Below the pieces are notes generated by a model, which had not been told where the DNA came from, ran no database searches, and saw only the letters and a list, made by a program, of their open reading frames with translations. 64,000 bases of DNA from the NCBI RefSeq assembly GCF_000014565.1, contig NC_008268.1:1005001-1069000 (forward strand), in the 5' to 3' direction. Shown one piece after another: positions 1-18,948 of the stretch. The first letter of the stretch is position 1, and each line of letters starts with the position of its first letter. The DNA is from Rhodococcus jostii RHA1 (GTDB lineage: Bacteria > Actinomycetota > Actinomycetes > Mycobacteriales > Mycobacteriaceae). Made by a program: the position numbers and the translations under genes.

Positions 1-521
1 GCGGCCGTGCTGACACCGACCCGGGGGCCACTCACCCAGCCGTCCGACTCCGCGACCTCCAGTCGAACCGGCGAATCGGACTCGAACAGCGCCGCACCGT
101 TCTCCGCGAGGGTCACGCCGGTCGCGGACCCCAGGTTGCCGGGACCGCGCGCCCACTCCGCGGGTCGCGTGACGCGGGGCCTGCGCGCCTGGACCGTCGC
201 GCAACCGTCGAGCACTTCGCCCGCCCGGAGAAGCACCCCGCCCGCGACTCCGACCGGCCCGTACGACACGTTCATGCAGAAGTGCATCCCATAACTGCGG
301 TAGACGTACAGGTGCCCGGCCGGTCCGAACATCACCTCGTTGCGCGGCGTCCTCCCCCGGTACGAGTGCGATGCCGGGTCGGGCCACGGGCCGTCCTTCT
401 CCCCGCCGTACGCCTCCACTTCGACGATGCGGATGCGGACGTCTCCGACGACCAGCGTGGATCCGAGGACGATTCGCGCGGCGTCGACGGGTTCGGCCCG
501 GTGAAGTCGTTCGATGGTCAC
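1..521 (-). CDS. mpg: DNA-3-methyladenine glycosylase (AAG/MPG family), 3' end cut by the window
   Basis: Base-excision repair glycosylase that removes alkylated purines such as 3-methyladenine. The visible 173 codons read as the AAG fold: VEVEAYGG near residue 30, SHSYRGRTPRN, VMFGPAGHLYVYRSYGMHFCMNV and the late ARGPGNL motif. VEVEAYGG holds the family's catalytic Glu, and the YRSYGMHFC segment holds the conserved Tyr/His core. The C-terminal part lies beyond position 1. I chose GTG 521 because GGAG sits about 9 nt upstream; an in-frame GTG at 536 is possible. It is divergent from the ABC exporter operon at 615. From memory, M. tuberculosis mpg (Rv1688) sits next to the equivalent transporter genes, which supports the call. 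Confidence 0.88.
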   Translation of the reverse strand, partial: MTIERLHRAEPVDAARIVLGSTLVVGDVRIRIVEVEAYGGEKDGPWPDPASHSYRGRTPRNEVMFGPAGHLYVYRSYGMHFCMNVSYGPVGVAGGVLLRAGEVLDGCATVQARRPRVTRPAEWARGPGNLGSATGVTLAENGAALFESDSPVRLEVAESDGWVSGPRVGVSTA

Positions 522-568
522 GTCCCGATTCTCCACAACCGTTGACGCCGCCACCCCTGCGGTCGCAT

Positions 569-604
569 AATTCATCAAGCAATGAATTCACCCTGTGATG
601 AATT
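569..604. promoter_or_regulatory. Probable TetR operator of the ABC exporter operon
   Basis: A perfect inverted repeat, AATTCAT (569-575) and ATGAATT (582-588) with a 6-nt spacer, is followed by a third half-site ATGAATT (598-604). The outer pair AATTCATCA / TGATGAATT (569-577, 596-604) is also a perfect 9-bp inverted repeat. It lies just before the exporter ATPase and between divergent mpg and the exporter. The operon ends with a TetR gene, so this is its likeliest binding site. The site is seen; the binding protein is inferred. Confidence 0.6.
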
Positions 605-614
605 GAGGCCCGCC

Positions 615-1346
615 ATGACTGGCAGCCCGGCGATCGACATCAGAGATCTGCACGTGCGCAGAGGCAAGAACGAAGTGCTGCACGGCATCGACGTCCAGGT
701 GCCGAGCGGTTCCATCACCGGCCTCCTCGGACCCTCCGGTTGCGGAAAGACCACACTGATGCGGTGCGTGGTCGGCACTCAGATCGTGGAATCGGGGACG
801 GTCACGGTGCTGGGTTCCCCCGCGGGCTCGGTCTCGTTGCGGAGCCGCGTCGGATACGTCACCCAGTCCCCCAGCGTGTACGCCGACCTCTCGGTCAAGA
901 AGAACGTCGCCTACTTCGCCGCGCTCTACGGTCAGCCGTCGAACGCGGTCACCGACGCCATCGACGCGGTGGGACTGACGCGCTTCGCGGCCCAGAAGGC
1001 GGCGGATCTGTCGGGAGGACAGTTGGGACGGGTCAGCCTCGCGTGCGCCCTGGTCGCGCGTCCCGAGATCCTCGTGCTCGACGAGCCGACCGTCGGCCTG
1101 GACCCACTCCTGCGCGTCGAACTGTGGGAACGGTTCGACGCTCTCGCCGACGCCGGCACCACCCTTCTCGTGTCGAGCCACGTCATGGACGAGGCCGAAC
1201 ATTGCGCTTCGCTGCTCCTCATGCGCGACGGCTACCTTCTCGCGCAGGTCTCTCCCGGCGAACTGCGGGAGCGGACCGGTGAGACGAGCCTCGAAGACGC
1301 CTTCCTGAACCTCATTCGCGCATCACATGTCGGGAGCGAGAACTGA
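615..1346 (+). CDS. ABC exporter ATP-binding protein (ABC-2 type)
   Basis: Cytoplasmic ATPase of a two-gene ABC-2 type exporter, 243 residues. Visible motifs are Walker A GPSGCGKTT, Q-loop VGYVTQSPS, signature LSGGQLGRVSLA, Walker B EILVLDEPTVGLD and the switch SSHVMDEA. The signature Gln-Leu-Gly in place of the usual Gln-Gln-Arg is slightly divergent. The ATG at 615 has GAGG six bases upstream. An ATG at 582 would open the same frame but lies inside the probable operator, so I prefer 615. The stop overlaps the permease start (TGATG). Substrate unknown; the TetR regulator suggests drug or lipid export. Likely homologue of Rv1687c. Confidence 0.9.
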   Translation: MTGSPAIDIRDLHVRRGKNEVLHGIDVQVPSGSITGLLGPSGCGKTTLMRCVVGTQIVESGTVTVLGSPAGSVSLRSRVGYVTQSPSVYADLSVKKNVAYFAALYGQPSNAVTDAIDAVGLTRFAAQKAADLSGGQLGRVSLACALVARPEILVLDEPTVGLDPLLRVELWERFDALADAGTTLLVSSHVMDEAEHCASLLLMRDGYLLAQVSPGELRERTGETSLEDAFLNLIRASHVGSEN

Positions 1347-2101
1347 TGAACGTCACGATCTTCGCGGCCACTGCGGGCCGGATCCTCGCGCAACTGCGAA
1401 CGGATCACCGCACCGTCGCCATGATTCTGGTGGTACCCAGTCTGCTGATGGTGCTGCTGTACTTCCTGTATCAGAACGTTCCGGCGCCACCCGGCCAGCA
1501 GTCGCTGTTCGAGCGCGTCGCGATCACGATGCTCGGCATCCTGCCGTTCGTCGTGATGTTCCTCGTCACGTCGATCGCGATGCAGCGCGAACGCACGTCG
1601 GGAACACTCGAACGCCTGCTCACGACCCCGATGGGCAAACTCGACCTGCTCGGCGGATACGCTGCCGCGTTCTCCACGGCCGCTGCTGCGCAGGCGGCGC
1701 TGGCCTGTATCGTCTCGTTCGGTTTCCTCGGCCTCACCACCGAGGGCAGCGTGACGTGGGTGCTGCTGATCGCCGTGCTGAACGCGATACTCGGCGTCGC
1801 CCTCGGCCTATTGTGCAGCGCCTTCGCGCGCACCGAGTTCCAGGCGGTGCAGTTCATGCCGGTGGTCGTGGTGCCCCAACTCTTCCTGTGCGGGCTGCTC
1901 GTACCGCGAGATCAGCTCCCCACGTGGCTCGAGTGGATCAGCAACGTCCTCCCGCTGAGCTACGCGGTCGACGCGCTGCAGCAGGTCGCCACCCATCCCG
2001 GCGCGACGGGCGTCATGTGGCGAGACCTGGCTGTGGTCGCCGCCTTCGCGCTTCTCGCACTGTCGCTGGGCGCCGCGACCCTGAGGCGTCGCACACCATG
2101 A
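1346..2101 (+). CDS. ABC-2 type transporter permease
   Basis: Integral membrane partner of the preceding ATPase, 251 residues. About six hydrophobic segments are visible: one near residues 28-45 (MILVVPSLLMVLLYFLY), then around 65-85, 105-130, 140-160, 170-190 and at the C-terminus. The motif QRERTSGTLERLLTTPM is the cytoplasmic coupling segment typical of ABC-2 permeases that act as homodimers. The start overlaps the ATPase stop by one base and the stop overlaps the TetR start (ATGA), so the three genes are translationally coupled. Substrate cannot be inferred from sequence. Confidence 0.88.
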   Translation: MNVTIFAATAGRILAQLRTDHRTVAMILVVPSLLMVLLYFLYQNVPAPPGQQSLFERVAITMLGILPFVVMFLVTSIAMQRERTSGTLERLLTTPMGKLDLLGGYAAAFSTAAAAQAALACIVSFGFLGLTTEGSVTWVLLIAVLNAILGVALGLLCSAFARTEFQAVQFMPVVVVPQLFLCGLLVPRDQLPTWLEWISNVLPLSYAVDALQQVATHPGATGVMWRDLAVVAAFALLALSLGAATLRRRTP

Positions 2102-2721
2102 CCGGCCCCGTGACGCGCGCAGATCCCACCCCCGGGCTGCGCACGGGACGCCGCCCGGGCAACCCGGACACACGGTCACGAATCCTGGCGGCCGCACGGA
2201 AACTGTTTGCACAGAACGGCTTCGACAAGACCAGCGTGCGTTCCGTGGCCACCGGGGCCGGCGTCGACTCCGCCCTGATCCACCATTACTTCGGAACCAA
2301 GCGAGAACTGTTCCTCGCCTCGGTGGACATTCCCGTGGATCCGACGCAGGTGATCGCCCCGGTGCTGGACATCCCGACGGGCGAGGTCGGTAGTCACCTC
2401 GCCCGGGCCGTCTTCTCCGTCTGGGAGTCGCCGCACAAGCCCGCCGTGGTCGCGGCGTTCCGATCCGCGATGGCGGGGAACGAACCCAACCTGATTCGCA
2501 CGTTCCTGCTGGAGGTCGTGCTCCGAGACCTCGGACCGCGCGTCGACGAACCGCCGGGAACCGGGATGCTGCGCATGCAGCTGGTGGCATCCCAGATGGC
2601 CGGGGTTCTGGTGACGCGCTACATCCTCGAATTCGAGCCACTGGCATCGCTGCCCGTCGACGACCTGGTCGCGATCGTCGGGCCGACGTTGCAGCGCTAC
2701 CTCACCGGCGCTCTGCCGTGA
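2098..2721 (+). CDS. TetR/AcrR-family transcriptional regulator
   Basis: Probable local repressor of the upstream exporter, 207 residues. The N-terminal helix-turn-helix is clear at about residues 25-70: SRILAAARKLFAQNGF, then TSVRSVATGAGVDSALIHHYFGTKREL. The C-terminal two thirds is a ligand-binding/dimer domain with the TetR_C layout. The ATG overlaps the permease stop (ATGA), which fixes the start. It is the third gene of the operon, whose promoter carries a 7-6-7 inverted repeat typical of TetR operators. It ends directly against the stop of the convergent UPF0434 gene with no spacer. Ligand unknown. Confidence 0.88.
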   Translation: MTGPVTRADPTPGLRTGRRPGNPDTRSRILAAARKLFAQNGFDKTSVRSVATGAGVDSALIHHYFGTKRELFLASVDIPVDPTQVIAPVLDIPTGEVGSHLARAVFSVWESPHKPAVVAAFRSAMAGNEPNLIRTFLLEVVLRDLGPRVDEPPGTGMLRMQLVASQMAGVLVTRYILEFEPLASLPVDDLVAIVGPTLQRYLTGALP

Positions 2722-2934
2722 TCAGGCCTCGCCGGCAGCCCGCGCGAGCAGCGTCTCGTGCTCGTCCGCGCCGACGTCCCGGGCCTCGTCGATGAGGAGG
2801 ACGGGAATCCCGTTCTCGATGGGATACGCCCGCCGCAGGCGAGGGTTGTAGAGCAGCTCGTCGCCGACCAACAGCAGAGGACCCTTGTCCTGTGGGCACG
2901 CGAGAATGCCGAGCAACGTCGGATCAATAACCAC
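2722..2934 (-). CDS. Trm112/UPF0434-family small protein
   Basis: A 70-residue protein with the family opening MVIDPTLLGILACPQDKGPLLL and the core ENGIPVLLIDEAR. Trm112-type proteins activate or stabilise methyltransferases; bacterial UPF0434 members are poorly characterised. Only one Cys of the usual zinc-binding CxxC pair remains (CPQD), so zinc binding is unlikely. I chose GTG 2934 because GGAGAGG lies six bases upstream; the TTG at 2949 overlaps that ribosome-binding site. It follows the hydrolase/ligase fusion gene's 3' end and is convergent with the TetR gene. Likely homologue of Rv1684. Confidence 0.8.
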   Translation of the reverse strand: MVIDPTLLGILACPQDKGPLLLVGDELLYNPRLRRAYPIENGIPVLLIDEARDVGADEHETLLARAAGEA

Positions 2935-2972
2935 GGAAGTCCTCTCCAACCGTTCGGGTGAGCAGTGTCAGG

Positions 2973-5957
2973 TTACCGCGCACCGGCGGGCACCCCGGCT
3001 GAGCCGTTCTGAAACTCCGCGGCCACTGCCTTCGTCAGTCGCTTGTACTGCTGCGATTCCGGATCGACGTACCACACACGGGTTCCCGGCTTGGGCAGTC
3101 CGGCTGCGCTCAGCGCGTCTGCATTCGGACGGTACGAGGACCCCAGCGGGATGTCCCCCACCACCTGGATGATGTCGGGCCGCAACGCGGGAGGAAGCAT
3201 CTCGAAAGCCTCGGAGATCTCCGCCAGCCTCGGCGCCCGCCCGTCGCGGAGAGTGAACGCGGCAACGGCCAGTGTCCTGCCGCCGACCTCCACCCCGTAG
3301 GCAACCGCGAGGTCGACCCGATCGACGGACACGAGCGCGTCGACGATCGGCTGGGTGAACACGGCCCCTCTCGGAGTCGCGATCACGGTCTTGCGGTGGT
3401 CGACCAGCCAGTAGTCCCCGTCCGCGTCTCGGCGGAAGAGGTTCTCCGTCGGAATCCAGGCGTCGCCCGCGGCGAAGATTCCCCGCATCGCGCCGCCGGA
3501 CATCTCGGCGTTCACGCCCGCCCGGCCGAGGAGCAGACCGACCTCGTCGTCCTGGCATTCCCGGATGAATCCCTGCTCGTCCTCCAGCAGCCGTCCGGCG
3601 ATCGGGTCGTAGGCCGCGAGCCGGACCTCCGCGCTCCCCGGGAGGGGGCGCCCCTTCGACCCGACCTTCGCGCCGGCGACGTTCGCGAGAACCACGTCGC
3701 CCTCCGTGGAGGCGTAGAACTCGAGGACCTTCGCCGGGGCGAACCGCTCTGTGGTGCGACGCCACAATCCCTGCGGCATTCCGGATCCGATGAAGAGCCG
3801 GACGGGGTGACTGCCGTCGAGCGCGAGGTTCTCGGCGTCGAGAATCTCGCGCATCATCGTCCACGTGTAGCTGACCACGGTCACCCCGTAGCGGTGAACT
3901 TCCTCGGCGAACCGCTCGGGATCGACTCCGCGCGAAAGCGCGATCCGCGAACCACCTGCCACGGCACCACCGATCGCAGCCAGCAGACTCGACGAATGAT
4001 GCAGGGGTGCAAGGCAATATACGGTGTCGCCGCGGTCGAGATCGGCGGCCGAAGCCGTTCCGAACGCCGACAGCGCCCACCGGTAGTTGGTGATCTGCTT
4101 GGTCTCCCAGTGGCCGTTGGACTCACTGCAGATGATGAAGGCCAGTTCACGGGCCAGGCCGGGATCGGGCCGGTACCAGCCCGGCAGCATCACGGCGGCA
4201 GGGTCGATCTTCTCGAGGTCCACGACGTTCGCCGACGGATCCACGTCGAGGTCACGCTGGTCGCCGCCGCCGAGGACCAGGACCTGCATCCCGGTCGCGA
4301 TCGCCGCGTCGAGATTCTCCGGGTCGGTGACGATGCGTTCGACACCGTCGATGCGGATGGCGGTGTGCACCTCCCGGCCCGGGGGAAGCAGAACAGCCAC
4401 GGCACCGAGACGGGACAGCGCCGCGATGGTGGCGAGCGCACTCGGGCGCGTCTGCATCACGACGCCGACGTGAGCGGCGGGACGGACACCGGCCTGGATC
4501 AGGCCGCGCACCACGTTGTCGATCCGCTGATTGACCGCCTGGTAAGTGTGGACGCGATTGTCGAAGAGGAAGCACTCGCCGCCGGGCGCCTTCCGGGCCT
4601 GTTCGGCCAGCAACCGGCTGAGCGAGATCTGGGTGTGAGGCTGGATCTGACCGAGCCGGGCCAGCCGCGGCAGCGCCCGGGTGGCCTCGCCGGACAGCTC
4701 CACCGTCCCGCGCAACGCTCCCGAAGCGAAATCGCTGATTCCCTTACCGACACCGACACCGACCTCGGCGACCGACGCCACGGTGTGAATGATGCGGTCG
4801 CTGATGGAGACTCCGGACTCGCTGCCGAAATGTTCGTCGTAGCGCATGAGCTCGATGTTGGTGGGCCGCGGGCCGAGACCCTCGTTCCACAGCACCCACT
4901 TCCCGGTGGTGGGCCACGTGTGGGTGGCCGCGGCCGAACCGACGACGAGACCGAAATGCCCTGCCCGCAACGTCGATTCGTACACATTTGCCCGCGGGGC
5001 GGCCCGGCGGATACCACGGACCGCCAACGGCTGACCGATGTCATCGACCTCCCCGACGAACGCGAGGATGGGGCAGGTCAACTCCGCGAGCGACACCACC
5101 TGATCCTTGATCACGAACCCACCGGTCATCATGCGGTTGTGCACGATGAACTGCTTGAGCAACTCCGCGACGGCCGGACCGGACCACGCCACCCAGCCCT
5201 CGGTCGCGAGGAACCGTCGCTGCTGCTCCCGCGGCAACAACGCTTCCCGGTCGTGCAACTGACGCAGGAAGTCGAGCCTCGACTTCAGCGTCTTGACGGG
5301 ATCGAGGAGCTGAAACCCGGTGCGCGCCATCCATCCCGACACCGCGAGCCGGTTGAAGACGTGGTCGGCGAGGAAGCCGGCGGCGTCGGTGGCAAACCCC
5401 GCCGGGATGCCGAACGGCAGGCCGGCGAGCGTGTCGACCGGACTGCCGAACGTCACGAGGCCGGCAATGTTGCGACTGCGGCGGTAGGCGGCAGCCTGGT
5501 AGGCGAACATGCCACCCTGCGAGTATCCGGACAGGTACACGTCGCGACCGGTGTGCGCCCGCACCTGGTCGATGATCTCGCTGATCGCGACGATGTGGTC
5601 GGCGAGATTCCGATCCCACCCGCCCTCTTCGGAATCCGGCGATCCGAAGTCGACCACCCACGGGTCGATTCCCATCGAGTGCAAGATGCCGACTGCGCCC
5701 TGATCCCGCGTCACGTCGTAGACGTCGGCCGACATCATCATCGGCGGGACCAGGACGATCGGGGGCCGAGCGTCGGCAGGATCGGTGTCGGGGAAATACC
5801 TGCGGAGCCGATACATCGGTGCGCGTTCGACCACCTCGAACGGCGATGTGGTGAGGTCCGTCTCGAGTCCGCCGAGGCGAACTACCTCCAACCCGTTCTG
5901 CGCCGTCGCCACCACACGACGGATCGGGCCCATCACCGTTTCGGTATTCAGTCCCAC
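2973..5957 (-). CDS. Fusion of PHA-synthase/lipase-like hydrolase and acyl-CoA synthetase-like domain
   Basis: A 994-residue two-domain protein. Residues about 1-360 form an alpha/beta hydrolase of the PHA-synthase/lipase type, with nucleophile elbow GYSQG (Ser about 146) and a late GHFG histidine. Residues about 440-994 are AMP-binding: FYASTEG (A5-like), YWLVDHRKT and a C-terminal SSYRPNADAL/YKRLTK segment. The usual Ser/Thr/Gly-rich A3 loop is degenerate (CSESNGHWETKQ), so adenylation activity is uncertain. M. tuberculosis Rv1683, similar in length, is annotated from memory as lipase plus long-chain acyl-CoA synthase and linked to lipid-body metabolism. GTG 5957 has GGGAGAG five bases upstream; a GTG at 6014 lacks this. 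Confidence 0.85.
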   Translation of the reverse strand: MGLNTETVMGPIRRVVATAQNGLEVVRLGGLETDLTTSPFEVVERAPMYRLRRYFPDTDPADARPPIVLVPPMMMSADVYDVTRDQGAVGILHSMGIDPWVVDFGSPDSEEGGWDRNLADHIVAISEIIDQVRAHTGRDVYLSGYSQGGMFAYQAAAYRRSRNIAGLVTFGSPVDTLAGLPFGIPAGFATDAAGFLADHVFNRLAVSGWMARTGFQLLDPVKTLKSRLDFLRQLHDREALLPREQQRRFLATEGWVAWSGPAVAELLKQFIVHNRMMTGGFVIKDQVVSLAELTCPILAFVGEVDDIGQPLAVRGIRRAAPRANVYESTLRAGHFGLVVGSAAATHTWPTTGKWVLWNEGLGPRPTNIELMRYDEHFGSESGVSISDRIIHTVASVAEVGVGVGKGISDFASGALRGTVELSGEATRALPRLARLGQIQPHTQISLSRLLAEQARKAPGGECFLFDNRVHTYQAVNQRIDNVVRGLIQAGVRPAAHVGVVMQTRPSALATIAALSRLGAVAVLLPPGREVHTAIRIDGVERIVTDPENLDAAIATGMQVLVLGGGDQRDLDVDPSANVVDLEKIDPAAVMLPGWYRPDPGLARELAFIICSESNGHWETKQITNYRWALSAFGTASAADLDRGDTVYCLAPLHHSSSLLAAIGGAVAGGSRIALSRGVDPERFAEEVHRYGVTVVSYTWTMMREILDAENLALDGSHPVRLFIGSGMPQGLWRRTTERFAPAKVLEFYASTEGDVVLANVAGAKVGSKGRPLPGSAEVRLAAYDPIAGRLLEDEQGFIRECQDDEVGLLLGRAGVNAEMSGGAMRGIFAAGDAWIPTENLFRRDADGDYWLVDHRKTVIATPRGAVFTQPIVDALVSVDRVDLAVAYGVEVGGRTLAVAAFTLRDGRAPRLAEISEAFEMLPPALRPDIIQVVGDIPLGSSYRPNADALSAAGLPKPGTRVWYVDPESQQYKRLTKAVAAEFQNGSAGVPAGAR

Positions 5958-6069
5958 GAACACTCTCCCAGACTCTCGAACTGTGACGCACGTCTCACTG
6001 CCGCCCGCCCTCACCCTACTGCGCTCGACGCGTCACACGGCCCCTAATCCGGGGCGTTCGACGCGGGCG

Positions 6070-8690
<2,621 letters not shown>

Positions 8691-8737
8691 GGTCCTTGTG
8701 CTCCTTAGGTTGAAGATCTGTAGAGATGATTCAGTTG

Positions 8738-14729
<5,992 letters not shown>

Positions 14730-14770
14730 CTAATACACACCGCGGTCTCTCGACGGGACGGAATGCGTGG

Positions 14771-15169
14771 TCACTGCTTGCCGAGCGACCGCCGAATCTC
14801 GTCGAGCTTGGCCTTTCCCGCCTTCTCCCGCTTCTCCCACGCCTCGTCCAACGACTGCCCCGACGGGCTGTCGTGCGCGAGTTCGGAGGAGCCCACCGCC
14901 GTCCCGAACCGTCCCTCGATCCGCTCACGCACGCGGTCGAACGTCGGGACCCCGCCCGGCGTGTAGTCCGGCTCGGGCACAGCGGGCGCGATGTGGGGCA
15001 CGATCTCCGCGGTCACCGGATCCTCCGCCGGAATCGTCGCGCCCACGTCCACCGCCGCGAGGAGCGCCCCGAGGCCCGGACGACCCGCGGCCACCGCGCG
15101 CACCACCTCGAGGAACTCGGCGTCGGTCAACTGACTCGCCGCCGCCACGACGTCGCGCACTTGGGTCAT
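14771..15169 (-). CDS. Small hypothetical protein, no recognised family
   Basis: A 132-residue protein I cannot assign. The N-terminal half is helical and hydrophobic-patterned (QVRDVVAAASQLTDAEFLEVVRAVA); the middle is Pro- and acid-rich; the C-terminus is a charged helix (LDEAWEKREKAGKAKLDEIRRSLG) that could form a coiled coil. No signal peptide or membrane segment. ATG 15169 has GGAG nine bases upstream; a GTG at 15184 overlaps that site. It lies between the pheT end and the argC promoter, so probably has its own promoter or is co-transcribed with pheST. Confidence 0.7.
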   Translation of the reverse strand: MTQVRDVVAAASQLTDAEFLEVVRAVAAGRPGLGALLAAVDVGATIPAEDPVTAEIVPHIAPAVPEPDYTPGGVPTFDRVRERIEGRFGTAVGSSELAHDSPSGQSLDEAWEKREKAGKAKLDEIRRSLGKQ

Positions 15170-15214
15170 CGCACTGCTCCTCACCGCCTCGGGCCCCTCA
15201 ACCCAGGCTACGGG

Positions 15215-17701
15215 TCAGCTGCGTAGTTCGGCACCCACAGCAGCGGACGCCGCAGCCACCGCGGCGTCGCGGGCGGCGCTCGCCTCGTCCTCGGTCAGGG
15301 TGCGGTCGACGCCGCGGAATCGCAGCGCGAACGCCAGCGACTTCCGGCCCTCCCCGACCTGCTCACCTTCGAATACGTCGAACAGCCGGATGTCCTCGAG
15401 AAGCTCTCCTCCACCCGACCGCAGGGCCGCCTGGACCTCGGCGGCGGGTACCGCCGTGTCGACCACGACCGCCACGTCCTGAAGGACCGCCGGGAAGGGC
15501 GAGACCTTCGGCGCGGGCAGATTCTCGACCAGGGGCAGGGCGTCCAGATCGATCTCCACGGCACTCGTCCGCGGGGGCAGCCCGGCGCGCTCGAGCACGG
15601 CGGGATGCAACTCGCCCGCGTGGCCGACGACGACACCGTTCACGAGCAGCTCCGCGCCGCGGCCCGGGTGCCACGGCAGGTACTGCGTCGACCGGAACTC
15701 CACCTCGACACCGACCGCGGCAGCGACCGTCCGGGCCGCCGCGAACGCGTCGGTGGCATCGGCTGCGCGTCCCGCGCCCCACGGGCCGCTCGGCTCACGC
15801 TGCCCCGTGAGCACCACCGCCACGTGCACCGGCTGGTCCGGCAACGACTGCAGCAGCGCCGTGATCTGTTCGTCGGTCGGGCGACGATCCACCGGCAGCG
15901 CCTCGACCGGCTTGGTGTCGGCGCCGGGCAGCACGACCTGCGCGATGCCGAACAGCGACAGGTCGCGCTGACCGCGGGAGACGTTGCGGGCGAGAACCTC
16001 GAGAAGTCCGGGCAGCAACGTGGTGGCCAGTTCCGGCCGATCCGATTCGAGCGGGTTCAGCACGGTACTGGTGTTCCTGCGCGGATCCTCGGGGTCCAGG
16101 CCCCACGTGTCGAAGATCCCGGGGGGCAGGAAGACGGGGGGAAGGATCTCGACGTATCCCGCGAACGCCAGGGCACGGCCGACGGCGCGCTTGCGGCGCT
16201 GCGCAGGAGTCAACCCACGGCCCGCGGGGGCTGCGGGCAGCACCGACGGAATCTTCTCGAGCCCCTCGAGGCGCAGAACTTCCTCCACCAGGTCGGCGGG
16301 CTGCACCAGGTCGGGCCGCCACGACGGCGGGCCGGCGACGAGCTGACCGTGTCCGCTGTCGCTGACCCCGACCTCGACGTTGCAGCCGATCTGCGTCAGC
16401 CGGCGCGCAGCGGTGCCGTTGGGGTAGTCGACGCCCGCCACGCGGTCGGGGAGGTCGATGTCCATGTGGATGGGCTCGTGCGGGGTGACCTCACCGATGT
16501 CGGTGAGCGCCGGCTCTACCCGCCCGCCGGCGATGTCGACGAGCAGCGCCGCCGCCCGGTCCAGTGCCGCGACGGGGATCTCGGGGTCGACCACCCGCTC
16601 GAAACGCTTACTGGCCTCGCTGGTCAGCTTGTGCCTGCGCGCGGTCTTGAACACCGCGAGCGGATCCCACGTCGCCGCCTCGAGCAGGATGTCGGTGGTT
16701 TCCGACCCGACCTCGGTGGACGCGCCACCCATGATCCCGGCCAGCGACACGACGCCCGAATCGTCGGCGATCACGACGTCCTCGGGGTCGAGGACGCGCT
16801 CGATCTCATCGAGAGTGGTCACCTTCTCCCCCGCCACCGCGCGGCGCACGACGAGTTCACCGCTGATCTTCGCGGCATCGAACGCGTGCAACGGCTGGCC
16901 CAGTTCGAGCAGAACGTAATTGGTGACGTCGACGGCAGGCGAGATCGGGCGGACCCCCGACAGCAGCAGCCGACGCTGCAGCCACCACGGGCTGACCGCC
17001 TTCGGATCGATACCCGTCACGCGGCGGGCTGCGAAACGCGTCGCCTTCGACTCCGGCTCGACGCGGATCGGCCAGGCCTCCCCCTCCGCCGGGTACGGCG
17101 CCACCGACGCCGGGTCGGCGAAGTCCAGGTCGAACCCGCACGCCAGTTCACGGGTGAGCCCGCGGACGGAGAAGCAGTAGCCGCGGTCCGGGGTGATGTT
17201 GAGTTCGATGACCGTGTCGTTCAGGCCCATCAACTCGTTGGCGTCCGCACCGGGGAGCGCGGTGCCCGGCTCGAGGACGAGGATGCCCGAATGGTCCTTG
17301 CCGATGCCGAGTTCGGCCACCGAACAGATCATCCCGTCGGAGACCTGCCCGTACGTCTTGCGGGACGCGATGGCGAAACCACCGGGAAGCACTGCGCCGG
17401 GGAGTGCGACCACCACGAGGTCGCCCTCGGCGAAGTTCCGGGCGCCGCACACGATGCCCTGCGGCTCGGCCGCCCCCACATCAACCTTGCAGAAGCGGAT
17501 CGGCTTCTTGAACTCGGTGAGCTCGGTGATCTCGAGAACCTTGCCGACCACGAGGGGGCCGTCGACGGGTTCGAGCCGGTCGACTTCCTCGACCTCGAGC
17601 CCGACCCGGACGAAACCTGCGTCGAGTTCCTCGGCGGTGACGTCCCAGTCCGGGGTGGCACGCTGCAGGATCTCGGTCAGCCAGGATTGCGCTACTCGCA
17701 C
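15215..17701 (-). CDS. pheT: Phenylalanyl-tRNA synthetase beta subunit
   Basis: Beta chain of the alpha2-beta2 enzyme; contributes tRNA binding and proofreading. 828 residues, normal length. In order: N-terminal EMAP-like tRNA-binding domain (about 40-150, [11 protein letters not shown] to CSVAELGIG), the B3/4 editing domain (about 210-390), B5 domain (about 410-480), catalytic-like core, and a C-terminal anticodon-binding FDX-ACB domain ([15 protein letters not shown] to the end). Start is GTG 17701, reading [11 protein letters not shown]. It follows pheS by 67 bp. Confidence 0.96.
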   Translation of the reverse strand: MRVAQSWLTEILQRATPDWDVTAEELDAGFVRVGLEVEEVDRLEPVDGPLVVGKVLEITELTEFKKPIRFCKVDVGAAEPQGIVCGARNFAEGDLVVVALPGAVLPGGFAIASRKTYGQVSDGMICSVAELGIGKDHSGILVLEPGTALPGADANELMGLNDTVIELNITPDRGYCFSVRGLTRELACGFDLDFADPASVAPYPAEGEAWPIRVEPESKATRFAARRVTGIDPKAVSPWWLQRRLLLSGVRPISPAVDVTNYVLLELGQPLHAFDAAKISGELVVRRAVAGEKVTTLDEIERVLDPEDVVIADDSGVVSLAGIMGGASTEVGSETTDILLEAATWDPLAVFKTARRHKLTSEASKRFERVVDPEIPVAALDRAAALLVDIAGGRVEPALTDIGEVTPHEPIHMDIDLPDRVAGVDYPNGTAARRLTQIGCNVEVGVSDSGHGQLVAGPPSWRPDLVQPADLVEEVLRLEGLEKIPSVLPAAPAGRGLTPAQRRKRAVGRALAFAGYVEILPPVFLPPGIFDTWGLDPEDPRRNTSTVLNPLESDRPELATTLLPGLLEVLARNVSRGQRDLSLFGIAQVVLPGADTKPVEALPVDRRPTDEQITALLQSLPDQPVHVAVVLTGQREPSGPWGAGRAADATDAFAAARTVAAAVGVEVEFRSTQYLPWHPGRGAELLVNGVVVGHAGELHPAVLERAGLPPRTSAVEIDLDALPLVENLPAPKVSPFPAVLQDVAVVVDTAVPAAEVQAALRSGGGELLEDIRLFDVFEGEQVGEGRKSLAFALRFRGVDRTLTEDEASAARDAAVAAASAAVGAELRS

Positions 17702-17768
17702 GTCTGCTCAGCTCTCTCGTTCGTGAAGATGTCGTGACTGTGGTGGGCGGGATTCGGGTGACGCGGGG

Positions 17769-18869
<1,101 letters not shown>

Positions 18870-18948
18870 TTAAGTTCTTTCAGTCAACACTCTCGACGAA
18901 ACCGAAACAGCTCGCCGTCAAATCCTATGCGATCCCATTTTCGCCGGT

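Noticed and set aside
3396..6047. Very long plus-strand open frame opposite the hydrolase-ligase gene
   Set aside because: It mirrors the real minus-strand gene in high-GC DNA; its composition is Arg/Asp/Gly-rich with no domain.
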